This document shows, piece by piece, positions 43,993 to 53,946 of a stretch of DNA of 64,000 nucleotides. The DNA lies in the NCBI GenBank assembly GCA_021846275.1, contig JAJZBZ010000001.1:806001-870000 (forward strand), written 5' to 3'. Below the pieces are notes generated by a model, which was not told where the DNA came from, searched no databases, and worked only from the letters and a program-made list of their open reading frames with translations. The position numbers were made by a program, and so were the translations under genes. The stretch comes from Acidobacteriota bacterium. Its GTDB lineage: Bacteria > Acidobacteriota > Terriglobia > Terriglobales > Acidobacteriaceae. The first letter of the stretch is position 1. Each line of letters starts with the position of its first letter.

Positions 43993-45513
43993 ATGTCGAG
44001 CGCTTTGTATCAATCGATCGAGATGTTGAGCCGGGAAAAGAACATTGACCCGGAGATTGTGGTTCACGCCGTTGAGGAAGCCATTGTGCTGGCGACGCGG
44101 AAGTACTACAAGAGCCAGCAGGCGATGCGTGGCGAGCTGGACAAGGAGACGGGCGAGATCCATGTGTACGCATTCCGGTCCGTCATTGGAGCCGACGAGG
44201 AGCTGACCGATCCTGTGAACCAGATCATGCTGGCGGAGGCGCAGGCTGAGCTGGGCCAGGAGGTCGAGGTGGGCACGGAGCTGCGCACGTATCTGGACAC
44301 GCGCCCGCTAGGCCGAATTGCCGCGCAACTGGCCAAGCAGGTGATCTTCCAGAAGGTGCGGGATGCCGAGCGCGACACGGTGTTCAACGAATATGCGCAC
44401 CGCGAGAAGGAAGTGCTTTCGGCTGCGGTGAAGCGCATTGAAGGACCGGATATGGTGGTCGATCTGGGCAAGGCCGAGGCGCGGATGCCGCGCCGCGAGC
44501 AGTCGCGCCTGGAGTCGTTCACAGTGGGCGAGCGGATTCGCGTGGTGCTGCTGAAGGTGGATCGCACGGCGAAGGGTCCGCAGGTGCTGGTCTCGCGCGC
44601 CGCGCCGGAGCTGGTGCAGAACCTGTTTCAGTCCGAGGTTCCGGAGATTTACGACAACACCGTGGTGATTCGCGCGATTGCTCGCGAGGCTGGCGAGCGC
44701 ACGAAGATTGCCGTGATGAGCCGCGACAAGGATGTCGATCCGGTGGGCGCCTGCGTGGGCATGAAGGGCATGCGCGTGCAGTCAATCATTCGCGAACTGC
44801 GCGGGGAAAAAATCGACATCATCGAGTACAGCGAGGAGATTACGACCTTTGCGGAAAAGGCGCTGCAACCAGCCAAGGTGAGCCGTGTTTCGATTACGGA
44901 CCTGGTCAATAAGCAGTTGGAAGTGATCGTCGATGATACGCAGCTTTCGCTGGCCATTGGCAAGAAGGGCCAGAATGTGCGGCTGGCGGCGAAGCTGCTG
45001 GGATGGAAGATCGACATCAAGAGCGAAGAAGAGAAACGGCAGGAAGTGGAGCAGCAGATGTCCTCGCTTTCGGGTGGTCCTTCGACGCCGATTGAGCAGG
45101 TGACGGAACTAGGCGATTCGATCCTGCAGAAGCTGGTTGCGGCCGGCGTTACGACGGTGGAGGCGCTGGCGGATATGACACCGGAGCAACTGGAAGAGAT
45201 TCCGGGCATCGGCGAGAAGACGCTGGAGCGGATCGGCGTAGCCGTGCGGCACTACTTTGGCGAGTATGCCGAGGGCGAGGAGCGTCCGGAGCCAGCCGAA
45301 GAACCTGCCGCTGCGACAGAATCGACGGAAGCCGAGACCGAGGCGAAGGAAGCAGCCGAAGAAGCGGCGGCGGAAGAAACAGAAATGCCCGCGAAAGCGG
45401 TGGCGGAAACGGCTGAAGAAACTGTTGCACCGCTGGAAGTGAGCACGGAAAACGCAGCCGAGAATGCGTCAGAGGAAGCAGAAAAACCTGAAACGGGCGG
45501 ACAGGATGCGTAG
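43993..45513 (+). CDS. nusA: transcription termination/antitermination factor NusA
   Basis: A 506-residue protein: N-terminal RNA-polymerase-binding domain (1-125), S1 domain (about 135-200, G-E-R-I-R-V-V-L-L-K-V-D), KH1 and KH2 (about 225-345, with V-G-A-C-V-G-M-K-G and L-A-I-G-K-K-G-Q-N-V-R), and a helix-hairpin-helix region (I-P-G-I-G-E-K-T-L-E). The last 80 or so residues are an acidic Glu/Ala tail. It modulates pausing, termination and antitermination. The gap to infB is 114 bases, and the usual ylxR-type small gene is absent. Confidence 0.95.
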   Translation: MSSALYQSIEMLSREKNIDPEIVVHAVEEAIVLATRKYYKSQQAMRGELDKETGEIHVYAFRSVIGADEELTDPVNQIMLAEAQAELGQEVEVGTELRTYLDTRPLGRIAAQLAKQVIFQKVRDAERDTVFNEYAHREKEVLSAAVKRIEGPDMVVDLGKAEARMPRREQSRLESFTVGERIRVVLLKVDRTAKGPQVLVSRAAPELVQNLFQSEVPEIYDNTVVIRAIAREAGERTKIAVMSRDKDVDPVGACVGMKGMRVQSIIRELRGEKIDIIEYSEEITTFAEKALQPAKVSRVSITDLVNKQLEVIVDDTQLSLAIGKKGQNVRLAAKLLGWKIDIKSEEEKRQEVEQQMSSLSGGPSTPIEQVTELGDSILQKLVAAGVTTVEALADMTPEQLEEIPGIGEKTLERIGVAVRHYFGEYAEGEERPEPAEEPAAATESTEAETEAKEAAEEAAAEETEMPAKAVAETAEETVAPLEVSTENAAENASEEAEKPETGGQDA

Positions 45514-45627
45514 CAGGCATCTTACGAAGCCGGTCATTTCAGGGGATAATGGTTGCGACCGGGCATTCAAAGGCCGTGAGGTTGCAATGAACAGTTAACC
45601 GAACAGCAGGACAACGAAAAGAGGCGG

Positions 45628-48600
45628 ATGAGTAAGGTTCGAATCAACGATCTGGCACGCGAACTGGAGGTCAAGAGCAAGCAGGTTCTGGACGCTCTGG
45701 AGGCAATGAATCTGAAGGATGGGAAGACCCACTCCAGCTCCATCGAAGAGGATGAGGCCGAGCGTGTTCGGGTTCACCTGAAAAAGGGCGGGAAAGCTGC
45801 GTCCGGCAGCTCCAGCGCGCGCGCGGAGACAGCGATCCGCCCGAAGATTGATCTGTCCGGCATCTCCAAGCCGGGCGATGCGGCGAAGGCGATTCTGGCC
45901 AGCAGGCAGCAGGCCGAGCAGGCTGCGGCGCGCAAGCCGACAGCACCCGCGGCGAAGGCTGCTCCGTCCGCTCCCGCAGTTGCGCCACCTGTCGCAAAAC
46001 AGCCGCCGGTGACGATTGTTCCTCCCCGGCCAGAGCCGCGCAGGGTTGTGCCGCAACCGCGTCCCGCTCCCAGCGTGATTGTCGCGCCCGCTCCTGCGAT
46101 TGCAGCAGCGCCGCCAGCGAAAACCATCGTCGCGCGTCCGCCCGCCACGGCTGCCCCCGCCAAACCCGCGACCGCCGCCGCGACCACCGTGGTTGCGCGC
46201 CCGCCTGCGACAGAACCGCTGGAAGTGAAGCCTGCACCAGCGCCGGTAATTGCTAGACCGGCTGCGAGCAGCGGACCCGTAGCCACCAACGCCGAAGAAA
46301 TCCCGGCTCGATCTGCAAGCGAAACTGTCTCTGCGGCGACGCACCCACAAGTGACGGAAGCTGCGCCAGCGACGGCTAAATTGACGGCAGCGAGCGCGAC
46401 GATGGCGGATCCGACCGTATCCGCAGAGGCCTCTGCGACGGTCGAGACCGAGTCGCCGTCGATTTCAACGCAGGCTCCGGCGGCTCCGGCGCGACGCATG
46501 ATCATGCCCCAGACGGGTCCGCGGCCCACCTACAAGGCACCCGCTCCGGCACCCGGAGCCGCAGGCCCGGCTGGAGCGCAGGGTGGACTGGAGCGCGGTA
46601 AGCCGATCTTTGATCGACGCCCGACAGGTGCATTCCAGCCGCGTCCGGCTGGCGGCGCGCCGGGGCAGTTTGCCGGTGGCCCGCGCCCGAAGCATCCGAC
46701 TCGTCCCGGCTTCAGCGGACCAGGCGGACCGGGTGGCGGTCGGCCTGGATTTGGCGGACCACGTCCGGGGGGATTTGGCGGACCTCGACCGGGGGGATTT
46801 GGCGCTGCGCCGATGACCCCGCCTCCGGGTGAGCCGACACGCGCGCAGCGCCCGTCGGGACCGCCGCGTGGTCGCGGAAGACAGCAGTATCCAAAGACCA
46901 AGGAAGGCCCGATGAAGGGCTTCGTTCCGCCGCCACGCCTGGGCGGAGCGTTCCTGAGCAACGAACCGCTGCCGATCACGCGCGAGATTACGGTGACCGA
47001 AGGGATCAGCGTGAAGGATCTGGCGGAAAAGCTGGAGATTCGCGCCAAGGATCTGATTGCGACACTGCTGATGCGCGGCGTCTTTGTGACCGTGAACCAG
47101 TCGCTTGATGCGGAGATGGTCAAGGATGTGGCAGCGCGTTTCGGTGCGGCTGCCAGCGTGATCAGCTACGAGGATGAGCTGGCCAATCAGGCTCTGGAAG
47201 AGATTCTGGAGAGCGACAACATCGATGAGCTGGAGGTTCCGCGCTCGCCGGTGGTCACGGTGATGGGCCATGTGGATCACGGCAAGACCTCGCTGCTCGA
47301 CGCGATTCGCGAGACCGATGTTGCCTCTGGCGAAGCCGGCGGCATCACGCAGCATATTGGCGCGTACAAGGTTCGCTTCAACAAGGAAGGCTCACCAGCT
47401 TCGGGCCGCGAGATCGTCTTCCTGGACACGCCGGGCCACGAAGCGTTCACGCGCATGCGTGCTCGCGGAGCGAAGGTGACAGATCTCGTCGTGATTGTGG
47501 TCGCGGCGGACGATGGTCCGATGCCGCAGACGATTGAGGCGATTGATCACGCGAAAGCGGCGAACGTGCCGATTATTGTGGCCATCAACAAGATCGACAA
47601 GCCGGAGGCGCAGCCGGACCGCGTGATGAAGCAGCTTGCCGATCGCGGACTGGTTCCGGAGGACTGGGGCGGAGAGACGGTTTACGTGCCAGTTTCGGCC
47701 AAGAAGCGTTTGGGACTGGATCAACTGCTGGAGATGATCTGCCTGGTCTCCGATGTGGCCAGCCTGAAGTGTACGCCGGGACGCAAGGCTGTGGGCACGG
47801 TGCTCGAAGCGAAGCTGGATCGCGGTCGCGGAACGGTGGCTTCGGTGCTGGTGCAGAATGGCACGCTGCGGCTGAACGACAGCTACATTGTGGGCAACAC
47901 CTTTGGCAAGGTTCGCGCCATGTTTGATGATCGTGGGCGGTCGATTGAGGAAGCCGGGCCGTCAACGCCGGTCGAAGTGCTTGGCCTCGATGGCATGCCG
48001 GACTCTGGCGATACATTCCTGGTGGTTGCGGATCGTGACAAGGCCAAGGGCATTGCGCAGTATCGCAAGATGAAGGAGCGCGAGGCGCAACTGGCGAAGA
48101 GCAGCCGCGTTTCGCTGGAAGGTCTGGCGGAGCAGATTCGTCAGGCAGGCATGAAGGATCTGGCGATCATCCTGAAGGGCGACGTGACCGGATCGGTGGA
48201 GGTGCTGGCCGATTCGCTGGTGCGGATGTCTACCGAAAAGGTGCGCATCAAGGTCATACACTCGGGCGTGGGCGCGATCACGGAAAGCGACATTCTGCTG
48301 GCCTCGGCCTCGAACGCGATTGTGATCGGCTTCAATGTGCGTCCGGAGCGCAAGGCCGCCGAGCTGGCGCAGCAGGACGATGTGGAGATTCGTCTGCACT
48401 CGATCATCTACGAGTTGCAGGACGAGATTCGCAAGGCGATGCTGGGACTGCTCGATCCGACCTTCCGCGAGAACTACATCGGTCGCGCGGATGTGGTGAA
48501 CATCTTCCGCATTCCGAAGGTGGGCACGATTGCCGGTTGCCGCGTCACCGATGGCGTTCTGCGCCGCGATGCCGAGGTGAAGGTGCTGCGCGGAGACGAG

Positions 48601-48792
48601 CAGGTCTTCAAGGGCAAGATCGGTTCGCTGCGCCGCGTGAAGGACGACGTGAAGGAAGTGACGAATGGCATGGAGTGCGGCGTCGGCATCGCAGGCTTTG
48701 GCGACCTGAAGGAAGGCGACGTGATCGAAGCCTTCTCGACGGAGCGCATCGCCAGCGACCTGGGCGCGCTGACTTCCGCAGCCAAAAACTAA
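45628..48792 (+). CDS. infB: translation initiation factor IF-2
   Basis: A 1054-residue GTPase. An IF2N-type helix bundle at the N-terminus ([12 protein letters not shown]) leads into a roughly 370-residue Ala/Pro/Arg/Gly linker with repeated P-R-P-G-G-F-G-G units (46738-46806). A second IF2N follows, then the G domain with G1 G-H-V-D-H-G-K-T near residue 546, D-T-P-G-H-E and N-K-I-D, then domains II-IV binding fMet-tRNA. It positions initiator tRNA on the ribosome. AGAGGCGG precedes the ATG. A textbook terminator follows. Confidence 0.96.
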   Translation: MSKVRINDLARELEVKSKQVLDALEAMNLKDGKTHSSSIEEDEAERVRVHLKKGGKAASGSSSARAETAIRPKIDLSGISKPGDAAKAILASRQQAEQAAARKPTAPAAKAAPSAPAVAPPVAKQPPVTIVPPRPEPRRVVPQPRPAPSVIVAPAPAIAAAPPAKTIVARPPATAAPAKPATAAATTVVARPPATEPLEVKPAPAPVIARPAASSGPVATNAEEIPARSASETVSAATHPQVTEAAPATAKLTAASATMADPTVSAEASATVETESPSISTQAPAAPARRMIMPQTGPRPTYKAPAPAPGAAGPAGAQGGLERGKPIFDRRPTGAFQPRPAGGAPGQFAGGPRPKHPTRPGFSGPGGPGGGRPGFGGPRPGGFGGPRPGGFGAAPMTPPPGEPTRAQRPSGPPRGRGRQQYPKTKEGPMKGFVPPPRLGGAFLSNEPLPITREITVTEGISVKDLAEKLEIRAKDLIATLLMRGVFVTVNQSLDAEMVKDVAARFGAAASVISYEDELANQALEEILESDNIDELEVPRSPVVTVMGHVDHGKTSLLDAIRETDVASGEAGGITQHIGAYKVRFNKEGSPASGREIVFLDTPGHEAFTRMRARGAKVTDLVVIVVAADDGPMPQTIEAIDHAKAANVPIIVAINKIDKPEAQPDRVMKQLADRGLVPEDWGGETVYVPVSAKKRLGLDQLLEMICLVSDVASLKCTPGRKAVGTVLEAKLDRGRGTVASVLVQNGTLRLNDSYIVGNTFGKVRAMFDDRGRSIEEAGPSTPVEVLGLDGMPDSGDTFLVVADRDKAKGIAQYRKMKEREAQLAKSSRVSLEGLAEQIRQAGMKDLAIILKGDVTGSVEVLADSLVRMSTEKVRIKVIHSGVGAITESDILLASASNAIVIGFNVRPERKAAELAQQDDVEIRLHSIIYELQDEIRKAMLGLLDPTFRENYIGRADVVNIFRIPKVGTIAGCRVTDGVLRRDAEVKVLRGDEQVFKGKIGSLRRVKDDVKEVTNGMECGVGIAGFGDLKEGDVIEAFSTERIASDLGALTSAAKN

Positions 48793-48814
48793 CCGCCGAA
48801 TGGCTAAACCTGAG

Positions 48815-48845
48815 GCCCGGAAGCATGGATTGCTTCCGGGCTTTT
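48815..48845 (+). terminator. rho-independent terminator of the rimP-nusA-infB operon
   Basis: A perfect 10-bp stem (GCCCGGAAGC with its complement) with a 7-nt loop and a TTTT tail, 23 nt past the infB stop. Confidence 0.92.
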
Positions 48846-48957
48846 CCATCTGGCAATAAAGTGGATGTGCCGCGCATATGACACGCAGCAGTACGACGCG
48901 CGGGCGGCGAGCGCAAGCATCTACAATAGTCTGGGCAGGACAGAGGAGAGACAGAGA

Positions 48958-50073
48958 ATGATCATTGGAGTTCCGCGCGAGATCAAGGACCACGAAGCGC
49001 GTGTGGGCGTGACGCCGGCGGGAGCGCGTGCGCTGACGGAGGCCGGGCATGTTGTGCTGGTGGAGACGCATGCCGGAGCGCAGTCCGGATTTCCCGATCA
49101 CGAATATCAGGACGCGGGCGCGGAGATTGTGGGCGATGCGGGCCACGTCTGGGGCAAGGCGGAGATGGTGGTGAAGGTGAAGGAGCCGGTTGCGGCGGAG
49201 TATGGGTATTTCCGACCGGGTCTGGTGCTGTTCACGTATCTGCATCTGGCGCCGCTGCCGGAGCTGACCAATCGCCTGCTGGATTCGAAGGTGGTGGGCA
49301 TTGCCTACGAGACGGTGCGCGACCGCGCGGGCACGCTGCCGCTGCTGACGCCGATGAGCGAAGTGGCCGGGCGGATGAGCATACAGGTGGGCGCGGCGTA
49401 TCTGGAAAAAGAGCGCGGCGGGCGCGGGATTCTGCTGGGCGGCGTGCCGGGCGTGACGCCGGCGAATGTCTGCGTGATTGGCGGCGGAATTGTGGGCACG
49501 AATGCAGCGAAGATTGCGATGGGCATGGGCGCGCGCGTGACGCTGGTGGACCTGAACCTGAATCGGCTGCGCGAACTGGACGATCTGTACGGCGGTCGGC
49601 TGCATACGCTGGCCTCGAACAGCCACAACGTGGCGCATGCGACGCGCGAAGCCGATCTGGTGGTGGGCGGCGTGCTGATTCCGGGCGCAACCGCGCCGAA
49701 GATTGTGACCAAGGCGATGGTTGCGCGGATGAAAAAGGGCGCGGTGATCGTGGACGTTGCAATTGACCAGGGCGGATGCGTGGAGACGGCGCGACCGACC
49801 TCGCACTCGGATCCGTCGTATCTGGTCGATGGCGTGGTGCATTACTGCGTGACGAATATGCCGGGCGCGGTGCCGCATACGTCCACGCTGGCGCTGACGA
49901 ATGCGACGTTTCCGTATCTGATGCGTCTGGCGAATCTGGGTGCCGAGGCCGCATTGCGCGCTGATGCTGGATTGGCCGAGGGACTGAATGTCTATCGCGG
50001 GCAACTGACGCATCGCGGCGTGGCGGAGTCGCAGGCGCGGGCGAGCGTGACGCCACGGGAAGCCATCGGCTGA
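48958..50073 (+). CDS. ald: alanine dehydrogenase
   Basis: A 371-residue protein from ATG 48958 with GAGGAG 8 nt upstream. N-terminal I-G-V-P-R-E-I-K-D-H-E-A-R-V with conserved Arg, active-site Lys in V-K-V-K-E-P, H-L-A-P with the catalytic His, and a Rossmann NAD site G-G-G-I-V-G-T-N-A-A-K-I-A. The C-terminus has D-Q-G-G-C-V-E-T and H-Y-C-V-T-N-M-P-G-A-V-P. It interconverts L-alanine and pyruvate with NAD(H) and ammonia. TACAAT near 48922 may be its -10. Followed by a palindromic repeat rather than an ordinary terminator. Confidence 0.95.
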   Translation: MIIGVPREIKDHEARVGVTPAGARALTEAGHVVLVETHAGAQSGFPDHEYQDAGAEIVGDAGHVWGKAEMVVKVKEPVAAEYGYFRPGLVLFTYLHLAPLPELTNRLLDSKVVGIAYETVRDRAGTLPLLTPMSEVAGRMSIQVGAAYLEKERGGRGILLGGVPGVTPANVCVIGGGIVGTNAAKIAMGMGARVTLVDLNLNRLRELDDLYGGRLHTLASNSHNVAHATREADLVVGGVLIPGATAPKIVTKAMVARMKKGAVIVDVAIDQGGCVETARPTSHSDPSYLVDGVVHYCVTNMPGAVPHTSTLALTNATFPYLMRLANLGAEAALRADAGLAEGLNVYRGQLTHRGVAESQARASVTPREAIG

Positions 50074-50116
50074 GCACGACGCAAGGCGGAAAACGCATAT
50101 AGCCACGATCCGCCGG

Positions 50117-50227
50117 GAGCGTGTTTCGCATCCGTTATGAAGCTGACGACATCCCGAATCATACCCGCAGCCGAAGTGGGTTTGGAAAGTGCTGGCAAAG
50201 CAGGAAGAGCATAAGCGAAACACGCTC
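50117..50227. repeat. 111-bp palindromic element with 13-bp terminal inverted repeats (type A-like)
   Basis: Perfect 13-bp terminal repeats (GAGCGTGTTTCGC at 50117-50129 and its complement at 50215-50227) share the centre 50172 with a small central hairpin (50163-50168 with 50176-50181, including one G-U pair). Its end matches the GCGTGTTTC of the element at 7360. The right end abuts the TATAAT box of the downstream kinase gene. Confidence 0.75.
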
Positions 50228-50233
50228 TATAAT
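50228..50233 (+). promoter_or_regulatory. -10 box abutting the palindrome, leaderless kinase transcript
   Basis: A perfect TATAAT begins on the base after the palindrome ends and lies 6 nt before ATG 50240. No Shine-Dalgarno sequence and no clear -35. Confidence 0.5.
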
Positions 50234-50239
50234 GCTGGC

Positions 50240-52564
50240 ATGTCATTGCTGGACACATCGGCGTATCGACAGGGGCGACGGTCGCGCAAGCGCGCAGCTG
50301 CGCTGCTGGCGGCTGGCGTCTTTGTGCTGCTCTCGGCGCTGGTGGCGTTGAATGCGTTCAACACCAACGGCATTCGATTCCTGACGCCGCAGACGACGGG
50401 CGAGATTCTGGCATTCACAGCGACCTCCGTGCTGGCGTTCATGATTCTGCTGGCGTTGCTGGTCATGCTGCTGCGGAATATCGTCAAGCTCTATCTGGAC
50501 GAGCGGAGTCGCGCGCTTGGTTCGCGGCTGCGCACGAGGATGGTGGCCGGAGCGGCGGTGATTGCGCTGCTGCCGGCGGGCTTCATGGTGCTCTTCAGTT
50601 TTGTGCTGATGAATCGCTCGGTGGATCGCTGGTTTTCGCAGCCCACGTCGGAGCTGCGCCAGAACTCCGTGCGCGTGGTGTATCAACTGGCGCACTACGC
50701 CGCGGCAAACGCGCGGCTGGAGGCGCAGGCGATCGCAGTCTCCGGCACGATGGACAGTGACGACGCGACGGCGCGGGCCGAGCTGCGCTCGCGCCGCATC
50801 ACGCTGGAGGATGGATTCGTTGTGGTGTATGGGGCTGATCGCAGGCCCTTGATTGGCTACCAGTTGCCGTCTGCTTCCGCGCAGCGCAGCGTGTTGCCGT
50901 GGATGGACGACGGAGTGGCGCGCGCCACTCCGCTGCGCGGCGACCTGAAGGACGATCTGCTGACGGTGGCGCAGCGGACGGATGAGCCAGTGCTGATCGT
51001 CGGCAATCAGGATTTTGTGCTGGGACAGGCGGCTACGCCGGGCGGTCGGATTGTCGTGGTGGGGTTGCCGATGCCTTCCGGACTGAGCGAGACGGCGAGC
51101 CAGATTCGGCAGGGCGCGGCGCGATACTGGAATCTTTTTCGCTCGCGCAATCGCATACGCACGACGTATCTCTTCATGCTGCTGTTGATCACTGCGCTGG
51201 TGTTTTTCTCCAGCATGTGGCTGGCGCTGTTTCTTTCCAAGCAGATTACGCGGCCGGTGGAGGCGCTGGCGGACGCGATGGATGAGATTGCCGAAGGCAG
51301 GCTGGAGAAACGGATCGCAGTGGAGTCGAGCGGTGAAATGGCCGATCTTGTGGATGCCTTCAACCACATGGCGCAGGATTTGGAAAGCAGTCGGCATCTG
51401 GCGGAGACGGCGCGCGAGCTGCTTTCTGACGCGAATCTGCGTCTGGACGAGAGACGCTTGGAACTGGAGACGATTCTGGAGACGATTCCAAGCGGCGTGG
51501 CCACGCTGGACAGCAATGGCGTGGTGAGGATGGCCAATCGCGCGTTCGCGCAACTGACGCGCCACGCTGAAGAAGAAACGCTGGTTGGACAGCCGGTGAC
51601 GGCGTATTTTCCGGCTGACTGCGGCGAGGAACTCGGTCGGCTGATTCGTCGCGCGCGGCGCATGGGAGCGGCGTCGGCGGAGCTGGAAACCAAATCCGTC
51701 GGCGCGGCACCGCATCTGGCCGTGACCTGTGCGCGGCTGGATATGGGAGCGGGGCGCGATGGGACGATTGTGGTGCTGGAGGACACGACGGAGCTGCTGC
51801 GCGCGCAGCGGCAGATGGCGTGGAAAGAAGCGGCGCAGCGAATTGCGCACGAGGTGAAGAATCCGCTGACGCCGATTGGGCTGTCGGCAGAGCGAATGCT
51901 GCGGCATCTGGACAAGCCGACGGCGGATACGGCAACCGTGCTGCGCAAATGCAGCGAGGTGATTCTGAGCAGCGTGACGAGCCTGCGCGGGCTGTTTGAC
52001 CACTTTGCCGCGCTGGCGGAGTTCCCCGCCCCGCAGCCGCGGCCGACAGCGATCAACGCGATTGTGGAGTCTGCGCTGGCGATGTTTGCAGGCCGCCTGG
52101 AGGGCATCCGGCTGCGCGTGGAGATGCAGGACGATCTGCCGCAGGTGATGGTGGACGGCGAGGCGATTCGACGGGCGCTGGCGAACCTGATTGATAACGC
52201 GGCGGAGGCGATGAGGAGCAGCCTGCTGAAGGTTTTGACGGTGACGACTTCGCTTACTGTGGATGGGACGCAGATTGAGGTGGCGATCTGCGACACCGGA
52301 AACGGGCTGACGGACGATATTCGCGAGCGCCTCTTCCTGCCGTTTTATTCGACAAAGCAGCGCGGCACGGGACTGGGGCTGTCGATCGCCGCCAAGATTG
52401 CGCAGGATCATCGCGGCTCGATCCGCGCGGAGTCAAACACGCCGCAGGGCGCGCGATTCTTGCTTTGCCTGCCGGTGGCGGAGATGGCCGAGCCTGCTGC
52501 GAGCGAAGATAACACTTCGCAGGAATCACGCGAAACCGAACCGCATGCGATTGCATCCAAATGA
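50240..52564 (+). CDS. NtrY-like membrane sensor histidine kinase
   Basis: A 774-residue protein from ATG 50240. It has an N-terminal membrane module (helices near R-A-A-A-L-L-A-A-G-V-F-V-L-L-S-A-L-V and S-V-L-A-F-M-I-L-L-A-L-L-V-M-L-L, a third after L-R-T-R-M), an extracytoplasmic sensing region, another helix (T-Y-L-F-M-L-L-L-I-T-A-L-V-F-F-S-S-M-W) and a HAMP (Q-I-T-R-P-V-E-A-L-A). Then come a PAS domain, the H box R-I-A-H-E-V-K-N-P-L-T-P, N box L-I-D-N-A-A-E-A-M, and G boxes C-D-T-G-N-G and G-T-G-L-G-L-S. NtrY homologues sense nitrogen or redox state. Its regulator follows 3 bases downstream. Confidence 0.9.
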   Translation: MSLLDTSAYRQGRRSRKRAAALLAAGVFVLLSALVALNAFNTNGIRFLTPQTTGEILAFTATSVLAFMILLALLVMLLRNIVKLYLDERSRALGSRLRTRMVAGAAVIALLPAGFMVLFSFVLMNRSVDRWFSQPTSELRQNSVRVVYQLAHYAAANARLEAQAIAVSGTMDSDDATARAELRSRRITLEDGFVVVYGADRRPLIGYQLPSASAQRSVLPWMDDGVARATPLRGDLKDDLLTVAQRTDEPVLIVGNQDFVLGQAATPGGRIVVVGLPMPSGLSETASQIRQGAARYWNLFRSRNRIRTTYLFMLLLITALVFFSSMWLALFLSKQITRPVEALADAMDEIAEGRLEKRIAVESSGEMADLVDAFNHMAQDLESSRHLAETARELLSDANLRLDERRLELETILETIPSGVATLDSNGVVRMANRAFAQLTRHAEEETLVGQPVTAYFPADCGEELGRLIRRARRMGAASAELETKSVGAAPHLAVTCARLDMGAGRDGTIVVLEDTTELLRAQRQMAWKEAAQRIAHEVKNPLTPIGLSAERMLRHLDKPTADTATVLRKCSEVILSSVTSLRGLFDHFAALAEFPAPQPRPTAINAIVESALAMFAGRLEGIRLRVEMQDDLPQVMVDGEAIRRALANLIDNAAEAMRSSLLKVLTVTTSLTVDGTQIEVAICDTGNGLTDDIRERLFLPFYSTKQRGTGLGLSIAAKIAQDHRGSIRAESNTPQGARFLLCLPVAEMAEPAASEDNTSQESRETEPHAIASK

Positions 52565-52567
52565 GCG

Positions 52568-53941
52568 ATGATGAGCCATATTCTGATTGCCGATGATGAA
52601 GCGGAAATCTGCGCGTCACTGGAAGAGATTCTGCGCGAAGAAGGCTACCAGGTGACGACGGTGGGCACGGCTGCGGAGGCGCTGACACTGATGCAGGATG
52701 CGATCTTCGAGGTGGCGCTGTTGGATATATGGCTGCCGGATCGCGACGGGCTGGAGGTGATGAGCGATGTGCAGGCGCTGCCCGCCGAGGCGCGGCCTGA
52801 GGTGGTTATCATCTCCGGGCATGGCACGATTGAAACCGCTGTACGCGCAACGAAGCTGGGCGCGTATGACTTTCTCGAAAAGCCGCTTTCGCTGGATCGC
52901 ACGCTGATGGTGGTGCAGCACGCGGTGGAGGCGCGACGGCTGCGCCGGGACAATCTGGAGTTTCAGCGACAGTTCTCCGCCAAGAGCAGCCTGACGGGAG
53001 ACAGCGTGCCGGCCAAGGCACTCAGACAGCAGATTCGGCTGATGGCTCCGACGAATGGGCGCGTGCTGATCTATGGCGAATCGGGCACGGGCAAGGAGTT
53101 GATCGCGCGTGCGATTCATGCCGAGAGCATGAGGCGGGATCGCGTGTTTGTGGAGCTGAACTGCGCGGCGATTCCAGAGGCGCACATTGAGGCGGAGCTT
53201 TTTGGTTATCGCAACGGAGCGCATCCGAGCGCGCAGGTCGGCGCAATGAAGGAAAAGCGAGGCGTACTGGAGCGCGCCGATGGCGGCACGCTGTTTCTGG
53301 ATGAAGTGGGCGATATGAGCCTGAAGACGCAGGCAAAGGTGCTGAGCGCGCTCGACGAGCAGTGCTTCACGCCCTTGGGCGCGACGCAGCCGATGCGAGT
53401 GGATGTGCGCGTGATCGCGGCCACAAATAAGGATTTGGAAGAGGAGATTCAGAAGGGAAATTTTCGCGAAGACCTCTTCTATCGATTGAACGTTGTTCCG
53501 TTTTTTGTTCCACCGCTGCGCGAGCGCAAGCAGGATATTGTTCCACTGGTGGCGGAGATTCTGCGCGAATTTGGGCGCGAGTACGGTCGTCCGCGCATCG
53601 AGATTGACGCTGAGGCCTGCGAGGCGCTGGCGCGGCATAACTGGCCGGGCAATGTGCGCGAACTGCGCAATGTGCTGGAGCGCGTGCTGATTCTGAATCC
53701 GCGCATTTTGCGCATTGAGCGCAAACACCTGCCGCCTCTGACGCACCGCGGCAGCGCGCAGATTCGTGGGAACGACTGGAGTTCGCTGCAGGAGGCGCGC
53801 GATGCCTATGAGCGTGAGTACATTTTGAAAAAACTGGAGGAGGCGCGCAACAACGTGAGCCGCGCCGCCGAGCTTCTGGGGCTGGAGCGCAGCCACCTCT
53901 ATCGCAAGATGAAGGCGCTGGGCATCACGGCGCGCGAGTAA
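52568..53941 (+). CDS. NtrX-like AAA+ response regulator lacking the GAFTGA loop
   Basis: A 457-residue protein. Receiver domain (1-120) with D53 in L-L-D-I-W-L-P-D-R-D-G; AAA+ domain with Walker A G-E-S-G-T-G-K-E at 170-177 and Walker B G-G-T-L-F-L-D-E-V-G-D-M; Fis-type HTH at the end (E-R-S-H-L-Y-R-K-M-K-A-L). Where sigma-54 activators have GAFTGA, this one reads G-A-H-P-S-A (217-222), and the next loop is also atypical. NtrX of alphaproteobacteria also lacks this motif and regulates without sigma-54. It is the partner of the NtrY-like kinase. Confidence 0.9.
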   Translation: MMSHILIADDEAEICASLEEILREEGYQVTTVGTAAEALTLMQDAIFEVALLDIWLPDRDGLEVMSDVQALPAEARPEVVIISGHGTIETAVRATKLGAYDFLEKPLSLDRTLMVVQHAVEARRLRRDNLEFQRQFSAKSSLTGDSVPAKALRQQIRLMAPTNGRVLIYGESGTGKELIARAIHAESMRRDRVFVELNCAAIPEAHIEAELFGYRNGAHPSAQVGAMKEKRGVLERADGGTLFLDEVGDMSLKTQAKVLSALDEQCFTPLGATQPMRVDVRVIAATNKDLEEEIQKGNFREDLFYRLNVVPFFVPPLRERKQDIVPLVAEILREFGREYGRPRIEIDAEACEALARHNWPGNVRELRNVLERVLILNPRILRIERKHLPPLTHRGSAQIRGNDWSSLQEARDAYEREYILKKLEEARNNVSRAAELLGLERSHLYRKMKALGITARE

Positions 53942-53946
53942 AAACT

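Noticed and set aside
46738-46806. G/R/P repeat in IF-2 as a separate repeat element
   Set aside because: It is an in-frame linker repeat of infB, common in long IF-2 linkers; mentioned under the gene only.
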